A DNA stretch of 64,000 bases from Solidesulfovibrio fructosivorans JJ] (GCF_000179555.1 NZ_AECZ01000013.1:59136-123135); one strand, 5' to 3'. Counted from the stretch's first letter, positions 19,828 through 29,296 are shown. Program-made: numbers and translations. Notes: generated by a model from the sequence alone, not told the origin.

Positions 19828-20679
19828 TCAGGCCAAGGGGGATACGGTCAGCGTCAGGCCGTTGAGGTCGGCCTTGGCCGTGATGAACGTGGTCACGTCG
19901 GTGGATGGGATGCCGGCCTTGGCCGCGTCGTAGCGGTCGGCGTCGTCGGCGAAAAGCGCGATGGAGTGCGTGGTGAGAAAAGAGGCCGGATCGGTTAGCA
20001 GCGTCGCCAGGTCGAGGCCCGAGGAAACGCTGGTCGTGCCCGTCTCCACGGTGATGGTGAGCCCCGCCGTCTGGGTGCCGATGGAATTGGTGAAATCCGA
20101 GGCGTCGGCAAAGGCCGTTATTCGGGCGTCCGTGCCCCAGCCCCCATCGCCGCCGGAAAGGCCCAGGGAACCGAAAACCACGGCCGTGTAGTCGGTCGCG
20201 GCGGTGTCGGGATGCTCGGCCATGTAGGCCTGGGCGGCCGCGCCGCCGAGGCTGTGTCCGGTGACGTAGACCTGGCTTATGCCCAGGGCCGAAACCGCGG
20301 CGTCGAAGGCGTCGATCCCTTGGTCGAGCAGGTGGTAGTAGCCCTCGGTATCGAGCCAATACGTGGCGTCGGTGCTGCCGAGGTAGGCGCTTAGGCCGTC
20401 GAGGGAATAGTTGATGTCGTCGGTGCCGCGAAAGGCGATGGTCGCCGCCGGTTCGTCGTTTATGACCGTGGTCCAGGCGTCGAAGGCGGCATTGCCGGCG
20501 ATATAGGTTCCCGTGCCGTTCCCGGTCAGGTCGAGCTGGGTCAGCCCGTCGGTCGTAAGCGCCGCGACGAGGCTTGCGTCGTCGCGGTAGGCGGCGTCGG
20601 ACACCACGGCCATCACGGTTTCCAGGTTGGCGGCGGTGATGGGCGTGGTCGCAACGGCGGCGTCGGTCAGGCTGTTCAT
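19828..20679 (-). CDS. Lipase-like alpha/beta hydrolase (class 3 / DUF2974 type)
   Basis: The 283-residue protein carries the lipase nucleophile elbow GHSLGG (Ser143), the oxyanion-side motif IAFRGTDD near residue 82, and a later His in TTHSIALF as the likely catalytic histidine. It lacks a Sec signal peptide. Composition is rich in Thr, Asp, Ala and Gly with few Lys or Arg, a low-pI profile typical of type I-secreted proteins, but no RTX nonapeptides are visible. Substrate unknown. It stands alone on the minus strand, downstream of modC by 72 bp, with a possible CCCCCG-to-CGGGGG hairpin in the gap. Confidence 0.75.
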   Translation of the reverse strand: MNSLTDAAVATTPITAANLETVMAVVSDAAYRDDASLVAALTTDGLTQLDLTGNGTGTYIAGNAAFDAWTTVINDEPAATIAFRGTDDINYSLDGLSAYLGSTDATYWLDTEGYYHLLDQGIDAFDAAVSALGISQVYVTGHSLGGAAAQAYMAEHPDTAATDYTAVVFGSLGLSGGDGGWGTDARITAFADASDFTNSIGTQTAGLTITVETGTTSVSSGLDLATLLTDPASFLTTHSIALFADDADRYDAAKAGIPSTDVTTFITAKADLNGLTLTVSPLA

Positions 20680-20751
20680 GGTCGATCCCTATCGCAACGA
20701 GGCTTTATTGTCTCCCCCGTACCCGGGCGGGGGCAGCGCGTCAAATGACGT

Positions 20752-21459
20752 TTACGCCACGCGCACCAAGGACCGGCGCATGGCCTCGGCCGAGAGGATT
20801 TCCTTGACCTTGCCCTCGGCGTAATGGACCACGTCGCCGCCGAAAAAGGCCACATCGGCCGGGTCGTGGGTGACCATGACCAGCGGGATGTCCAGCCGGT
20901 TTAAAATGCTGGCCAGTTCCACCCGCAGCCTCTGGCGCAGGGGCACGTCCAGGGCGGAAAAGGGTTCGTCGAGGAGCAGCGCCTTGGGATCGCCGACAAG
21001 GGCCCTGGCCAAGGCCACGCGTTGCCGCTGCCCGCCGGAGATGCGGGACGGCCTGACCTCGGCCAGGGGGGTGATGCCGAAAAGGTCCATGATCCGCGTC
21101 ACGCGTTCGGCGTTTTCAGGGCTGATGCGCCCGAAAAGCCGTTTGAGGCCGAAGCCCACGTTTTGGCGCACGGTGAGGTGGGGAAACAGGGCATAGTCCT
21201 GGAAGAGATAGCCGATGTTCCGCGAGCGCGGGGGCACGAACACGCGGTCGGCCGTGTCGACGAGGATACGGCCGTCCACGGTGATGCTGCCCGTGTCGGG
21301 CCGCATGAGCCCGGCGATGGCGCGAAGCGTCAGCGTTTTCCCCGAACCGGAGGGGCCAAACAGCACCACCCGGTTGCCCGAGGTGGCGAATTCGGAGTGC
21401 AGGTGGAAATCCCGCGTGTCCGACTTGTAGGACTTGGCGATGTTGATGGTGATGCGCAT
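20752..21459 (-). CDS. modC: Molybdate ABC transporter ATP-binding protein (short form)
   Basis: The 235-residue ATPase has Walker A GPSGSGKT, Q-loop YLFQDYALFPHL, signature ISGGQRQRVALARAL, Walker B ALLLDEP and an H-loop TH. It powers molybdate uptake with ModB and ModA. The start at 21459 has AAGG upstream. Typical ModC proteins are about 350 residues and carry a C-terminal Mop/TOBE domain that senses molybdate; that domain is absent here. Gene order modA-modB-modC is not kept: on the minus strand the order is modB, modA, modC. Confidence 0.88.
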   Translation of the reverse strand: MRITINIAKSYKSDTRDFHLHSEFATSGNRVVLFGPSGSGKTLTLRAIAGLMRPDTGSITVDGRILVDTADRVFVPPRSRNIGYLFQDYALFPHLTVRQNVGFGLKRLFGRISPENAERVTRIMDLFGITPLAEVRPSRISGGQRQRVALARALVGDPKALLLDEPFSALDVPLRQRLRVELASILNRLDIPLVMVTHDPADVAFFGGDVVHYAEGKVKEILSAEAMRRSLVRVA

Positions 21460-21473
21460 GGACCAACCTTGCG

Positions 21474-22223
21474 TTACGGTTTCTTGAAGCCGAACTTCGC
21501 CAGGATTTCCTGACCCTTGGGGCTGGTGACGAAGGCGATGAAGGAAGCGGCGTCCTTCTTGTTGGCGGCGTTCGAGAGCACGGCGATGGGGTAGCTCACC
21601 GGCTTTTCCAGGGGAATTTCGGCCATGACCGCCACCTTGTCGCCGCCCTGCGTGGCGTCGGTGCCGTAAACGAAGCCGCAGTCGACCTCGCCCCGGGTGA
21701 GGTAATTGAGCACCTGGCGCACGGACTCGGCCATGATGAACTTGGCCTTGAGCGTATCCCACACGCCGGCCTTGGTCAGCGCCGTCTTGGTGTAGGCGCC
21801 GGCGGGCACGGTTTCGGGGTTGCCGATGGCGATGGTCTTGACGCCGGCGCCCTTGAGGGAGGCGAGGTCTTTCACCTTGGCCGGATTGGCGGCGGGCACG
21901 GCCAGGACCAGGGAGTTCTGGGCGAAGTTGACGCGGGTGGCGGTGTCGATGAGCTTTTTGCCCACGGCCTTGTCCATGGTCTTCTGGTTGGCCGAGGCGA
22001 AGACGTCGACGGGCGCGCCCTGTTCCATCTGGGAGAGCAGCGCTCCGGAAGCGGCGAAGTTCATGTTGAGGGTGACCCCGGGATGCTCCTTCTGGTAGGC
22101 CGTTTTCACCGCATTGAAGGCGTCGGTGAGGCTGGCCGCGGCGGACACGGTCAACTGGGCGGCCGCGGCCGGCAGGGCCAGGGCCAGAACCAGCGTCAGG
22201 GTCAGCAGGCTTTTTTTCAACAT
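21474..22223 (-). CDS. modA: Molybdate-binding periplasmic protein
   Basis: The 249-residue precursor has a clear signal peptide (LLTLTLVLALALPAAAA) and the ModA fold: LTVSAAASLTDAFNAVK, MNFAASGALLSQMEQGAPVDVF with the oxyanion-binding serines, then GNPETVPAGAYTKTAL and the DCGFVYGTDA strand. It captures molybdate or tungstate for the ModBC channel. It lies 14 bp upstream of modC and 15 bp downstream of modB, so one operon is likely. Confidence 0.93.
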   Translation of the reverse strand: MLKKSLLTLTLVLALALPAAAAQLTVSAAASLTDAFNAVKTAYQKEHPGVTLNMNFAASGALLSQMEQGAPVDVFASANQKTMDKAVGKKLIDTATRVNFAQNSLVLAVPAANPAKVKDLASLKGAGVKTIAIGNPETVPAGAYTKTALTKAGVWDTLKAKFIMAESVRQVLNYLTRGEVDCGFVYGTDATQGGDKVAVMAEIPLEKPVSYPIAVLSNAANKKDAASFIAFVTSPKGQEILAKFGFKKP

Positions 22224-22238
22224 CGCGCTACTCCTTAC

Positions 22239-22907
22239 TCATGTTTTGGGTTTGATGACTTTCGCCACGACGACGAGCAGGCTGACGCACACCACGGAGA
22301 TGATGAGCACCAGCGTGTTGGCCAGGGTTTCGTTGTTGGCGGCCATGGCGCTGTAGACGGCCAGCGACATGGTCTGGGTCTTGCCGGGCAGGTTGCCGGC
22401 GACCATGAGCGTGGCGCCGAATTCGCCCATGGCCCTGGCCTGGGCCAGCATGATGCCGGCCAAAAGACCGCGCAGGGCCAGCGGCAGGGACACCCGGAAA
22501 AAAATGGCCGTTTCCGTGGACCCGAGCGTTCGGGCCGCGTTTTCCAGATTTTCGTCCACGCCCTCGAAAGCGGCCCTGGCCGATCGGTAGACCAGGGGAA
22601 AGGCCACCACCGCCGCGGCGATGACCGCGCCTTCCCAGGTAAACATGATGTTGAAGCCGAAATGCTCCCACAGATACTGCCCGACGACGCCCCGGCGGCC
22701 GAGGACCACGATGATGTAGTAGCCAAGAACGGTCGGGGGCAGCACCATGGGCAGGGTCAGGACGGCGTCGGCGAGGTCCCGTCCGGGAAAATTGCGCACC
22801 GTGGCCACACGGGCCAGGGCGATGGCCGGAATACAGGCCGAAGCCGTGGCCAATACGGAAATCTTGAGGGTCAAAAGCAAAGGCGAAAGAACGCTGGCGT
22901 CAAACAT
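22239..22907 (-). CDS. modB: Molybdate ABC transporter permease
   Basis: The 222-residue inner-membrane protein has about five hydrophobic helices and the ABC permease EAA loop in the form ENAARTLGSTETAIFFRVSLP, followed by ARAMGEFGATLMVAGN, the ModB/CysTW signature. The start at 22907 was chosen because upstream residues are Arg/Pro/Gly-rich and hydrophilic and GAGGAAG lies nine bases upstream. It is first in the mod operon; the 534-bp gap ahead should contain its promoter, but I could not recognise a ModE site. Confidence 0.92.
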   Translation of the reverse strand: MFDASVLSPLLLTLKISVLATASACIPAIALARVATVRNFPGRDLADAVLTLPMVLPPTVLGYYIIVVLGRRGVVGQYLWEHFGFNIMFTWEGAVIAAAVVAFPLVYRSARAAFEGVDENLENAARTLGSTETAIFFRVSLPLALRGLLAGIMLAQARAMGEFGATLMVAGNLPGKTQTMSLAVYSAMAANNETLANTLVLIISVVCVSLLVVVAKVIKPKT

Positions 22908-23441
22908 ACGAAGACGTCTTCCTCGGCGCGTGGGCGCGACAGGCTGCGGCGCGCCGCACATGCCGGGCGCCATGATCCATAGTGCGGAGACGATAGGGAA
23001 AGGACGGCCTTCTGTATAGAGTCACACGAATTTTGTCTAACAGGTGCCAGTTGCTTCCCTGTAACGTGTTCCAGATGTGGCTTGTGCCGGGATGGACCGA
23101 GGCGTTGCAGGAATTTTTCGTCTCTACGGCGCCTCAGTCAGGGTCATTTTGTCCAAATCACGACGCAGAGGACTTCCTTGTCCCGGGCCGGTCGCAACAT
23201 TCGCGAACGGTGCAGGGAGCCGGAAGAAGGGGGGCGGTGGGGAAAATAAGCTGGAACAGCAGATATACAAGCATGGCGTCTCCTTGTTTGCAAGAAACGA
23301 CAAGCAAGAACGGTGCCTTTCGCAAAGGAGCGCAGATTGGGAAAGGGCGCGAGGGCTATTGTCCCTTTCGGCTTCAAACGAACAAAAAAGGAGGAGAATT
23401 TGCGACGATTTCGTCGCAAGCGGAGTTCGGCGGCCGGGGGA
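22908..23441. other. 534-bp stretch without a credible gene
   Basis: Short open frames exist on both strands but none has a ribosome-binding site with normal codon use. The left part must hold the mod promoter. The right end holds a perfect palindrome (23400-23419) that could end transcription of the PilZ gene. Composition between 23230 and 23400 is less GC-rich than the neighbours and may be a decayed gene. Nothing more can be supported. Confidence 0.5.
23400..23419 (-). terminator. Perfect palindrome downstream of the PilZ gene
   Basis: TTGCGACGA, TT, TCGTCGCAA: nine-bp perfect arms with a two-base loop, 22 bp past the PilZ stop on the minus strand and followed ten bases later by a T6 run. 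It may be the terminator of the TPR-PilZ pair. Confidence 0.5.
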
Positions 23442-24095
23442 TCAACCCAGGACGTGCCTGGCGGTATTGAGGTAGTCGACCAGGCTTTCCCGGATGGCCT
23501 GGGGCATCTCCTTGAATTTGAGCCCGAGGTCCACCCGGCGGGCCGAGGTGAGAACGCGTTTGACCGCGCAGGTGAATGTCGTCTGAGCGGCGGAACCGAT
23601 CAGTTCGCAGGACAGTTCCACCACCGCGTCGATGGCCGGCTCCGGCGCGGACGCCTTGCGCGGAATGGAAAACTGGCAGCCGGAAATACTGACGTCCATG
23701 AGCAATCCCTCGACATAGCCGTCGCCCAGGCGGATGCGCCCGGGCAGGCAACACGTGATGCGTTTGTGCTTGCGCAGGTCGTGGGATTCGAGATGGGCCG
23801 GGTAGGTGAGAAAGATGAGGGGGAAGGGAATCTGGATGCACCTGATGAGCCGCGCGGAAAATCCCACCACGGAGCCTTCGTGCAGGTAGCGGGCGATCAC
23901 CGTGTTGTCGGGATAAAGCAGCTGGTACAGGGCGTCGCGGGCGGTTTCCGTGGTCGACGGCATCTGCACGACCACGAACCGGCCGCGCTGATGCCCCACG
24001 CAGGCCGTGGCCAGTTTTTCCTCCAGGCCCGCAAGTTCGAGCAGCACCCTGGTGCCGGGCGGGCAGTGCAGGGAGAAGTCGCCGCGAAACCTCAT
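23442..24095 (-). CDS. PilZ-domain c-di-GMP-binding protein
   Basis: The 217-residue protein has a YcgR-N-like first half and a C-terminal PilZ domain starting at the HKRITCCLPGRIR segment (an RxxxR-like c-di-GMP arm, degenerate), followed by DVSISGCQF, equivalent to the conserved DxSxxG motif. PilZ proteins of this layout act as flagellar brakes or exopolysaccharide controllers. Its ATG overlaps the stop of the upstream TPR gene by four bases, so the two products probably work together. Confidence 0.85.
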   Translation of the reverse strand: MRFRGDFSLHCPPGTRVLLELAGLEEKLATACVGHQRGRFVVVQMPSTTETARDALYQLLYPDNTVIARYLHEGSVVGFSARLIRCIQIPFPLIFLTYPAHLESHDLRKHKRITCCLPGRIRLGDGYVEGLLMDVSISGCQFSIPRKASAPEPAIDAVVELSCELIGSAAQTTFTCAVKRVLTSARRVDLGLKFKEMPQAIRESLVDYLNTARHVLG

Positions 24096-24928
24096 GCCGC
24101 TCCCATGCTCCCCAGCCCGTCGTCGTTGCCGGCATCGGCCAGTGCGTCGAGATGGGCGAGGTAGCGCTCGGCCTCGGCGAAATCGTCACGCAGGGCCAGG
24201 GCCTGGCGCAGATGGTCGCGGGCGGCGGGGATGTCGCCGCCTTCGGCCAGGGCCCGGGCCATGTTGAAATGGAGGTTCTCGTCGGCGGTGTTGCGCGAAA
24301 GGGCCTGCTCATACAGGGCCAGCGCTTCGGCGAAGCGTTTTTCCTTGCGCAGGGAAATGGCGAAAGTGTTGAAGAGATGGCGCTCCTGCTCCTGGAACAG
24401 GGCGTCGATGCCGAGGATGCGCCGCATGGCCGAGGCCAGCTTTTTCCCGTCGCCTTTTTGCAGCGAGATTTTGCCCAGTTCGATGTTGGCCTTGGGGTTT
24501 TTCTCGTCCAGAAGCAGGGCCTTGATGAATTCCTTTTCGGCGGCGTCGAGATTGCCCGCGTCGAGATATTTGTCGGCCGTGGCGATTTTCTTCTTGAGGG
24601 ACTCGAGAAAGGGCAGGCAGCGTTTTTCGTAATAGCCGGGACGCGGTTGATAGCTGCGAAGGAATTCGCCTTTGGAGAGGGTCGTAACAGGCCCGGATGG
24701 AATGGAATTGGCGTTTAAAGGCTGGACGCAATAATCCTCATCGTTGATGCGACGCACGAACCAAAGCGTTTCCTGGGTATAGCTTTTGGCCGTTCCGCCA
24801 ATCCCTGTCCTGGCGTCTTGGCTGCGAGCGTAGACGCCTAGGACGTGACTTTCGTCAAGGGCATGCCCAAGGGTGTCTGAGGACGGTTCGATTTCGTCTG
24901 CTCTATCGAGATGCTCAGTGTGCCGCAT
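24092..24928 (-). CDS. Tetratricopeptide-repeat protein
   Basis: A 278-residue soluble protein. The first 110 residues contain a small domain with ETLWFVRRINDEDYCVQPLN, seen in Desulfovibrio TPR proteins of unknown role. The rest is helical with about four TPR-like repeats (AEKEFIKALLLDEKNPKANIELG broken across two repeats, then AEALALYEQALSRNTADENLHFN). TPR proteins form scaffolds. Coupling with the PilZ gene suggests c-di-GMP-linked assembly or signalling. Function not assigned. Confidence 0.8.
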   Translation of the reverse strand: MRHTEHLDRADEIEPSSDTLGHALDESHVLGVYARSQDARTGIGGTAKSYTQETLWFVRRINDEDYCVQPLNANSIPSGPVTTLSKGEFLRSYQPRPGYYEKRCLPFLESLKKKIATADKYLDAGNLDAAEKEFIKALLLDEKNPKANIELGKISLQKGDGKKLASAMRRILGIDALFQEQERHLFNTFAISLRKEKRFAEALALYEQALSRNTADENLHFNMARALAEGGDIPAARDHLRQALALRDDFAEAERYLAHLDALADAGNDDGLGSMGAA

Positions 24929-25094
24929 ATCCTGTTACAGTGTCGATCGACGGAGGCAAGTGTGGATCGAGTGCCTTTTTGTTGTTTTCTCAGGTAGTGT
25001 CCGGCCCCTTCAAGACGACGTTTGGATGATGGTCATATGTCGCGGAATAATAGATGAAACGTATAACGGCATTATGTGGTTGTCAAAAGAAAGG

Positions 25095-25134
25095 AAGCGG
25101 CGACCCACCTCTGATTGCCGGTGGATCGCCGCTT
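25095..25134 (-). terminator. Intrinsic terminator after nifB
   Basis: On the minus strand AAGCGGCGATCCACC and GGTGGGTCGCCGCTT form a 15-bp stem with one G-T pair and a ten-base loop, then CCTTTCTTTT. It begins 65 bp after the nifB stop and probably ends the nifENB transcript. The rest of 24929-25198 shows no gene. Confidence 0.85.
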
Positions 25135-25198
25135 TCATAAAGATTGACGCCGGGATACGCTATTGCCGTTCCCCGGCGTGTTGCCGCGTATCGGGGCC

Positions 25199-26476
25199 TC
25201 AGCCGCAGCCTTCGCCGCTGCCGCCGCTACAGCCGCAGGCCTTGCCCAGGCCCTTGCGCCGGCTTTTGAGCAGGGAGAGGTCCCCCGCCCCGTACACCTC
25301 GGTCAGGGCCGCTTCCACAAAGCCCGAGCATTCGTAGGGCAGCACGCCGGCCGCGGTCAGCACCTTGCGCGGCGTTTCGCCGTAAGCCGCCACCAGCACG
25401 GCCCGACAGTCGGAGAGCACCTTGGCCAGTTCCTCCCAACGCTTGGGCCCGGCGCCCGGGTCCGGGGCGTAGCGCTCCTCGACGTAGGAAAAGCCGATGT
25501 CTTCCTGCTTCCAGATCTGGAACTTGTGGGCTTCGCCCAGGTGCATGTTGACGAGCATGCCCTCGCGGGTGGCCACGGCCACATAGGGGCGCTTGGACAG
25601 GTCGGTTCCGGGCACGGTGTGGGAGCATTCGTGCAGCAGCGGCGCCAGCTCGCCCGAGCGGTCGTTGCACAAAAGGCCCACGGCGTCGGCCCGGCAGCGC
25701 TTGCAATGGCTCATCTGGGGAAGGTTCTCGCCGGCCTTGGCCCGCAGGTCCTTGATCATCTCGGCCGTGGGCGCGGGCACCTCGGCGAAGGGCGTTTCGG
25801 CCACCGGGAAAAGCGGCATGATGTTTTGGATGTCCACCCCGAGTTCGGAGAGCTTCCGGGACACTTCCAGCACGTGCTGGTCGTTGACGCCGGGGATGAC
25901 GATGGTGTTCGATTTGACGATGATGCCTTTTTCCTTAAGGATCTTGATCCCTTCCAGCTGACGCTCGAGCAGCAGCCTGGCCGCGTCCTCGCCCCGGTGG
26001 ATGACCTTGCCGTCCCGGGCCCAGGCATAAATCTTGGCGCCGATCTTGGGGTCCACGGCATTGACCGTGACCGTGACGTGGGAGACGCCGAGTTCGGCCA
26101 GTTCCGCGGCCCGGGCCGGCAGGGCCAGGCCGTTGGTGGACAGGCAGAAAAGCATCTGGGGAAATTTTTCCTTGAGCAGGCGGATGGTCTCGATGGCTTC
26201 CGGGTTGGCCATGGGATCGCCCGGGCCGGCGATGCCGGCCACCGTGATGCGGGGCTCTTTTTCCAGCACCTTTTCCATGTAGGCCACGGCCTGCTCCGGG
26301 GAGAGCACGGCGCTGGTCACGCCCGGGCGCGATTCGCTCACGCAATCGTACTTGCGGTTGCAGAAGTTGCACATGATGTTGCACTTGGGCGCGACGGGCA
26401 GGTGGACGCGGCCGCAGGAGCCGGCGGACTCGCGATTGAAGCAGGGGTGCTTGGAAAGGTCCTTGGTGATGGTCAT
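25199..26476 (-). CDS. nifB: Nitrogenase cofactor biosynthesis protein NifB
   Basis: The 425-residue radical-SAM enzyme makes NifB-co, the 8Fe-9S-C precursor of nitrogenase cofactors. The SAM cluster motif CNIMCNFC (Cys32, Cys36, Cys39) is preceded by HLPVAPKC, with the AGPGDPMANPE motif and further Cys residues near MSHCKRCRADAVG. A C-terminal NifX/NafY-like domain (YVAVATREGMLVNMHLGEAH onward) ends in a Cys/Gly-rich tail (CGCSGGSGEGCG). It is last in the nifE-nifN-nifB order, 12 bp downstream of nifN. The start has a GGAGCGC-type site. Confidence 0.96.
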   Translation of the reverse strand: MTITKDLSKHPCFNRESAGSCGRVHLPVAPKCNIMCNFCNRKYDCVSESRPGVTSAVLSPEQAVAYMEKVLEKEPRITVAGIAGPGDPMANPEAIETIRLLKEKFPQMLFCLSTNGLALPARAAELAELGVSHVTVTVNAVDPKIGAKIYAWARDGKVIHRGEDAARLLLERQLEGIKILKEKGIIVKSNTIVIPGVNDQHVLEVSRKLSELGVDIQNIMPLFPVAETPFAEVPAPTAEMIKDLRAKAGENLPQMSHCKRCRADAVGLLCNDRSGELAPLLHECSHTVPGTDLSKRPYVAVATREGMLVNMHLGEAHKFQIWKQEDIGFSYVEERYAPDPGAGPKRWEELAKVLSDCRAVLVAAYGETPRKVLTAAGVLPYECSGFVEAALTEVYGAGDLSLLKSRRKGLGKACGCSGGSGEGCG

Positions 26477-26488
26477 TGCGCGCTCCTT

Positions 26489-27844
26489 TTAGAGATAGCC
26501 GTAGCCGATCTCGTTGCCGGCCTGCTTGCGCTCGAGAATGGTGTTGACGAGGCGGTCGAAAAGGGCCTGGGTGCCGCGATAGCCCACATGGAGCAAGCGC
26601 TGGCCGCCGAAGCGGTCGTGGATGGGGAAGCCGACGCGCAGGAGCGGCACGCCCATGTCCTTGGCGTAGCGATACCCCTTGCTGTGCCCGACGAGAAGGT
26701 CCGGGGCAAGGTCGGCGGCCTGTTCGGCGATGTCGTGGAAGTCCACGCCTTCCCTGGCCTCGGGCGGTTCGGGCAGGATGCCCTCGGTCACGTCGGCCAG
26801 GGCCTGCTTGAAGTTGCGGCAGGTGGCGCCGGTCGCGGCCAGGATGGGCTTGACGCCGATTTCGGCCAGAAAGGCCACCATGGCGATGACGTGGTCTTCC
26901 TCGCCGTAGACGATGGCCCTTTTGCCGGACACGTACTTGTGGCCGTCGACGTAGGCGTCGATGAGCCGGCCGCGCTCGGCGGCGTACTTTTCCGGCAGGG
27001 GCGTTCCGGTGAGTTCTTCCAGGGCGGCGAAGAAGTCGTCGGACTCGCGCACGCCGATGGGAATGCCGACGCGGATGTTGCGCACCCCGAAGCGGCGCTC
27101 GAGGTTGGTGGCGGCGCTTTCGGCCATGTGGTCGGCCCGGCCGCATTCGATGGACCCGAGCGCGCCGGACATGGCCCGGATGGCGGCCACGGGCGTGCCG
27201 CCGGCGGGCAGCTTCTCGTAGTCGAGCAGGGCCGGCCGGTCCATGGATTCGGAGATGTCGGGCAGGACCGTATAGGCGACGCCGTAGTCGTCCAGGATTT
27301 CCTTGAAATAGCGGATGTCGGCCGGGGAGACGAAGCCGGGCATGAGGTTGACGCGGCGCTCGGCCGGGACCTTTTCCCGCACGAGCTGGGAGGCCAGCGC
27401 GGCCGTGGCCGCGTGCCACCCCTCCATATGGGTGCCGGAGTAGCTCGGGGTAGAGACGTTCACGATCTCGGGCAGGGGCAGGTCGGCGAACTCCTTGCGA
27501 AATTCGGCAAGAAGCCCGGGCACGTCGTCGCCGATGGTTTCGGTCAGGCAGGTGGTGGCCACGCCGACCACCGTGGCCCCATACTTGGACATGACGTTGA
27601 GGATGCCCTTCTTGAGGTTGGGGCCGCCGCCGAAGACCGCCTGCTTTTCGCCAAGGGCCGAGGAGGCGATGTCCATGGGTTCGCGGAAATGGCTGATGAT
27701 GTAGCGGCGCATGTAGGTGGCGCAACCCTGCGAGCCGTGCAGGAAGGGGATGGCCCCTTCGACGCCCCGAAAGGCCAGGGCCGCGCCGAGCGGCGTGCAC
27801 AGTTTGCAGGCGTTGGTGGTGGAAACGTACGGCGAATCGCTCAT
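26489..27844 (-). CDS. nifN: Nitrogenase cofactor assembly protein NifN
   Basis: The 451-residue NifD/K-family protein pairs with NifE as the FeMo-cofactor scaffold. It opens with STTNACKLCTPLGAALAFRG and EGAIPFLHGSQGCATYMRRY, the NifN/NifK P-cluster-like cysteine pattern, then GGGPNLKKGILNV and TTCLTETIGDDV. It is a separate gene rather than fused to nifB as in some bacteria. Its ATG overlaps the nifE stop by four bases. Confidence 0.95.
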   Translation of the reverse strand: MSDSPYVSTTNACKLCTPLGAALAFRGVEGAIPFLHGSQGCATYMRRYIISHFREPMDIASSALGEKQAVFGGGPNLKKGILNVMSKYGATVVGVATTCLTETIGDDVPGLLAEFRKEFADLPLPEIVNVSTPSYSGTHMEGWHAATAALASQLVREKVPAERRVNLMPGFVSPADIRYFKEILDDYGVAYTVLPDISESMDRPALLDYEKLPAGGTPVAAIRAMSGALGSIECGRADHMAESAATNLERRFGVRNIRVGIPIGVRESDDFFAALEELTGTPLPEKYAAERGRLIDAYVDGHKYVSGKRAIVYGEEDHVIAMVAFLAEIGVKPILAATGATCRNFKQALADVTEGILPEPPEAREGVDFHDIAEQAADLAPDLLVGHSKGYRYAKDMGVPLLRVGFPIHDRFGGQRLLHVGYRGTQALFDRLVNTILERKQAGNEIGYGYL

Positions 27845-29250
27845 ATGCCTTCTCCCCCGGCCGCGCGCTTGGCGGTCTCCTGTTCCTTTATGGCCTTGGC
27901 CATGGCCTCGCGCCTGGGCACGAAGCGCCAGATGGGGCTGGTGGCCGAGGCGTGCACTTCCTTGGCGAAATTGAGCATGCCGACGAAGCCTTCCAGGGCT
28001 TCCTTGCGCTCGTGGTTGTGGTCACAAAAGCCGACCCCGAGCTTGTGGGCGATGGGCCGTTCCTTGACCCCGCCGACAAAGAGGTCCACGTCGAGTTCCT
28101 TGACGAATTTCGAGAGTTCCAGCGGATTGGAGTCGTCGACGATGACCGTGCCCGGGTCGCAGATGGAGGCCAGCTCCTCGTAGTCTTCCTTGGTGCCGGT
28201 CTGGGAGCCGACCAGGACCACCTTCATGCCGAGGTGGCGGAAGGCCTTGATCAGCGAGAAGGCCTTGAACGCGCCGCCGACGTAGACGGCCGCCTTCTTG
28301 CCCTCGAGGTCCTTGCGGTACTCCTTGAGCTTGGGCAAAAGCACGCCCAGTTCCTCGCGCACGAGCTTCTGGGTGCGCTCGACGATGCCCGGATCGAGGT
28401 GTTTGAAGTGGTCGGCCACGGCGTAGAGCGAGTCGGCCATGTCCTCGATGCCGAGGTAGGAGACGCGCAGAAACGGCGTGCCGAACTTCTCTTCCATCAT
28501 CTTGGCCAGCTCCATGGTGGAGCCGGAGCACTGCACGATGTTGAGCCCGGCGCCGTGGCAGCGGCGGACGTCGGCCACCCGGCCGTCGCCGGTGATGTTG
28601 GCCACCACCTGGACGCCCATCTTTTCGAAGTATTCCCGGATGATCCAGATTTCGCCGGCCAGGTTGAAATCGCCCAGGATGTTGACCGACATGGGGCTGA
28701 TGTCCGAGGTGTCGCCGGTGCCGGCCAGGGTGAAAAGGGCCTTGCAGGCGGCGGCGTAGCCTTCGCGCTTGTTGCCCTTGAACCCCTCGGACTGGACCGG
28801 GATGACCGGGATGCCGGTCGTCGCGGCCACGTCGCGGCACACCGCGTTCACATCGTCGCCGATGATGCCCACGATGCAGGTGGCGTAGACGAAGGCGGCG
28901 TTGGGCTTGTGGCGTGTGATGAGTTCGAGCAGGGCGGTCTTGAGCTTTTTCTCGCCGCCGAAGATGACGTCGCGTTCCTGGAGGTCGGTGGAGAAGCTTA
29001 AGCGATGCAGCTCGGGGCCGGAGGAAAGCGCGCCCCGGATATCCCATGTATAGACGGCGCAGCCGATGGGGCCATGGACCAGATGCAGGGCGTCGGCGAT
29101 GGGGTAGAGCACCACGCGCGAACCGCAAAAGACGCAGGCCCGCTGGGACACCGCCCCGGCCAGGCTGTCGCGGTTGCAGGCCAGTTCAAAAGGCCCTTCA
29201 CCCTTGCGGTGGATCTGATCGCGCCGTTCTTCGAAAATGGCCTGTTCCAT
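27841..29250 (-). CDS. nifE: Nitrogenase cofactor assembly protein NifE
   Basis: The 469-residue scaffold partner of NifN. Conserved features: CVFCGSRVVLYPIADALHLV, HGPIGCAVYTWDIRG, GGEKKLKTALLEL, YATCIVGIIGDDV and PVQSEGFKGNKREGY, all typical of NifE. A strong ribosome-binding site (AAAGGAG) precedes the ATG. It is first in the nifENB operon, and a sigma-54-like site lies 47 bp upstream. The structural genes nifHDK are not in this window. Confidence 0.96.
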   Translation of the reverse strand: MEQAIFEERRDQIHRKGEGPFELACNRDSLAGAVSQRACVFCGSRVVLYPIADALHLVHGPIGCAVYTWDIRGALSSGPELHRLSFSTDLQERDVIFGGEKKLKTALLELITRHKPNAAFVYATCIVGIIGDDVNAVCRDVAATTGIPVIPVQSEGFKGNKREGYAAACKALFTLAGTGDTSDISPMSVNILGDFNLAGEIWIIREYFEKMGVQVVANITGDGRVADVRRCHGAGLNIVQCSGSTMELAKMMEEKFGTPFLRVSYLGIEDMADSLYAVADHFKHLDPGIVERTQKLVREELGVLLPKLKEYRKDLEGKKAAVYVGGAFKAFSLIKAFRHLGMKVVLVGSQTGTKEDYEELASICDPGTVIVDDSNPLELSKFVKELDVDLFVGGVKERPIAHKLGVGFCDHNHERKEALEGFVGMLNFAKEVHASATSPIWRFVPRREAMAKAIKEQETAKRAAGGEGI

Positions 29251-29296
29251 GAAGGCTCCTTTCCCCGGTCACCATATGTCGGGGTCAGCGAGACTC

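Noticed and set aside
23033..23475. Frames of up to 145 codons between modB and the PilZ gene
   Set aside because: Poor codon use and start context; possibly a decayed gene but not supported as a real one.
25163..28183. A 1006-codon open frame on the plus strand
   Set aside because: Antisense to nifB and nifN, His/Gly/Asp/Val-rich, no ribosome-binding site and no recognisable domain; typical high-GC shadow.
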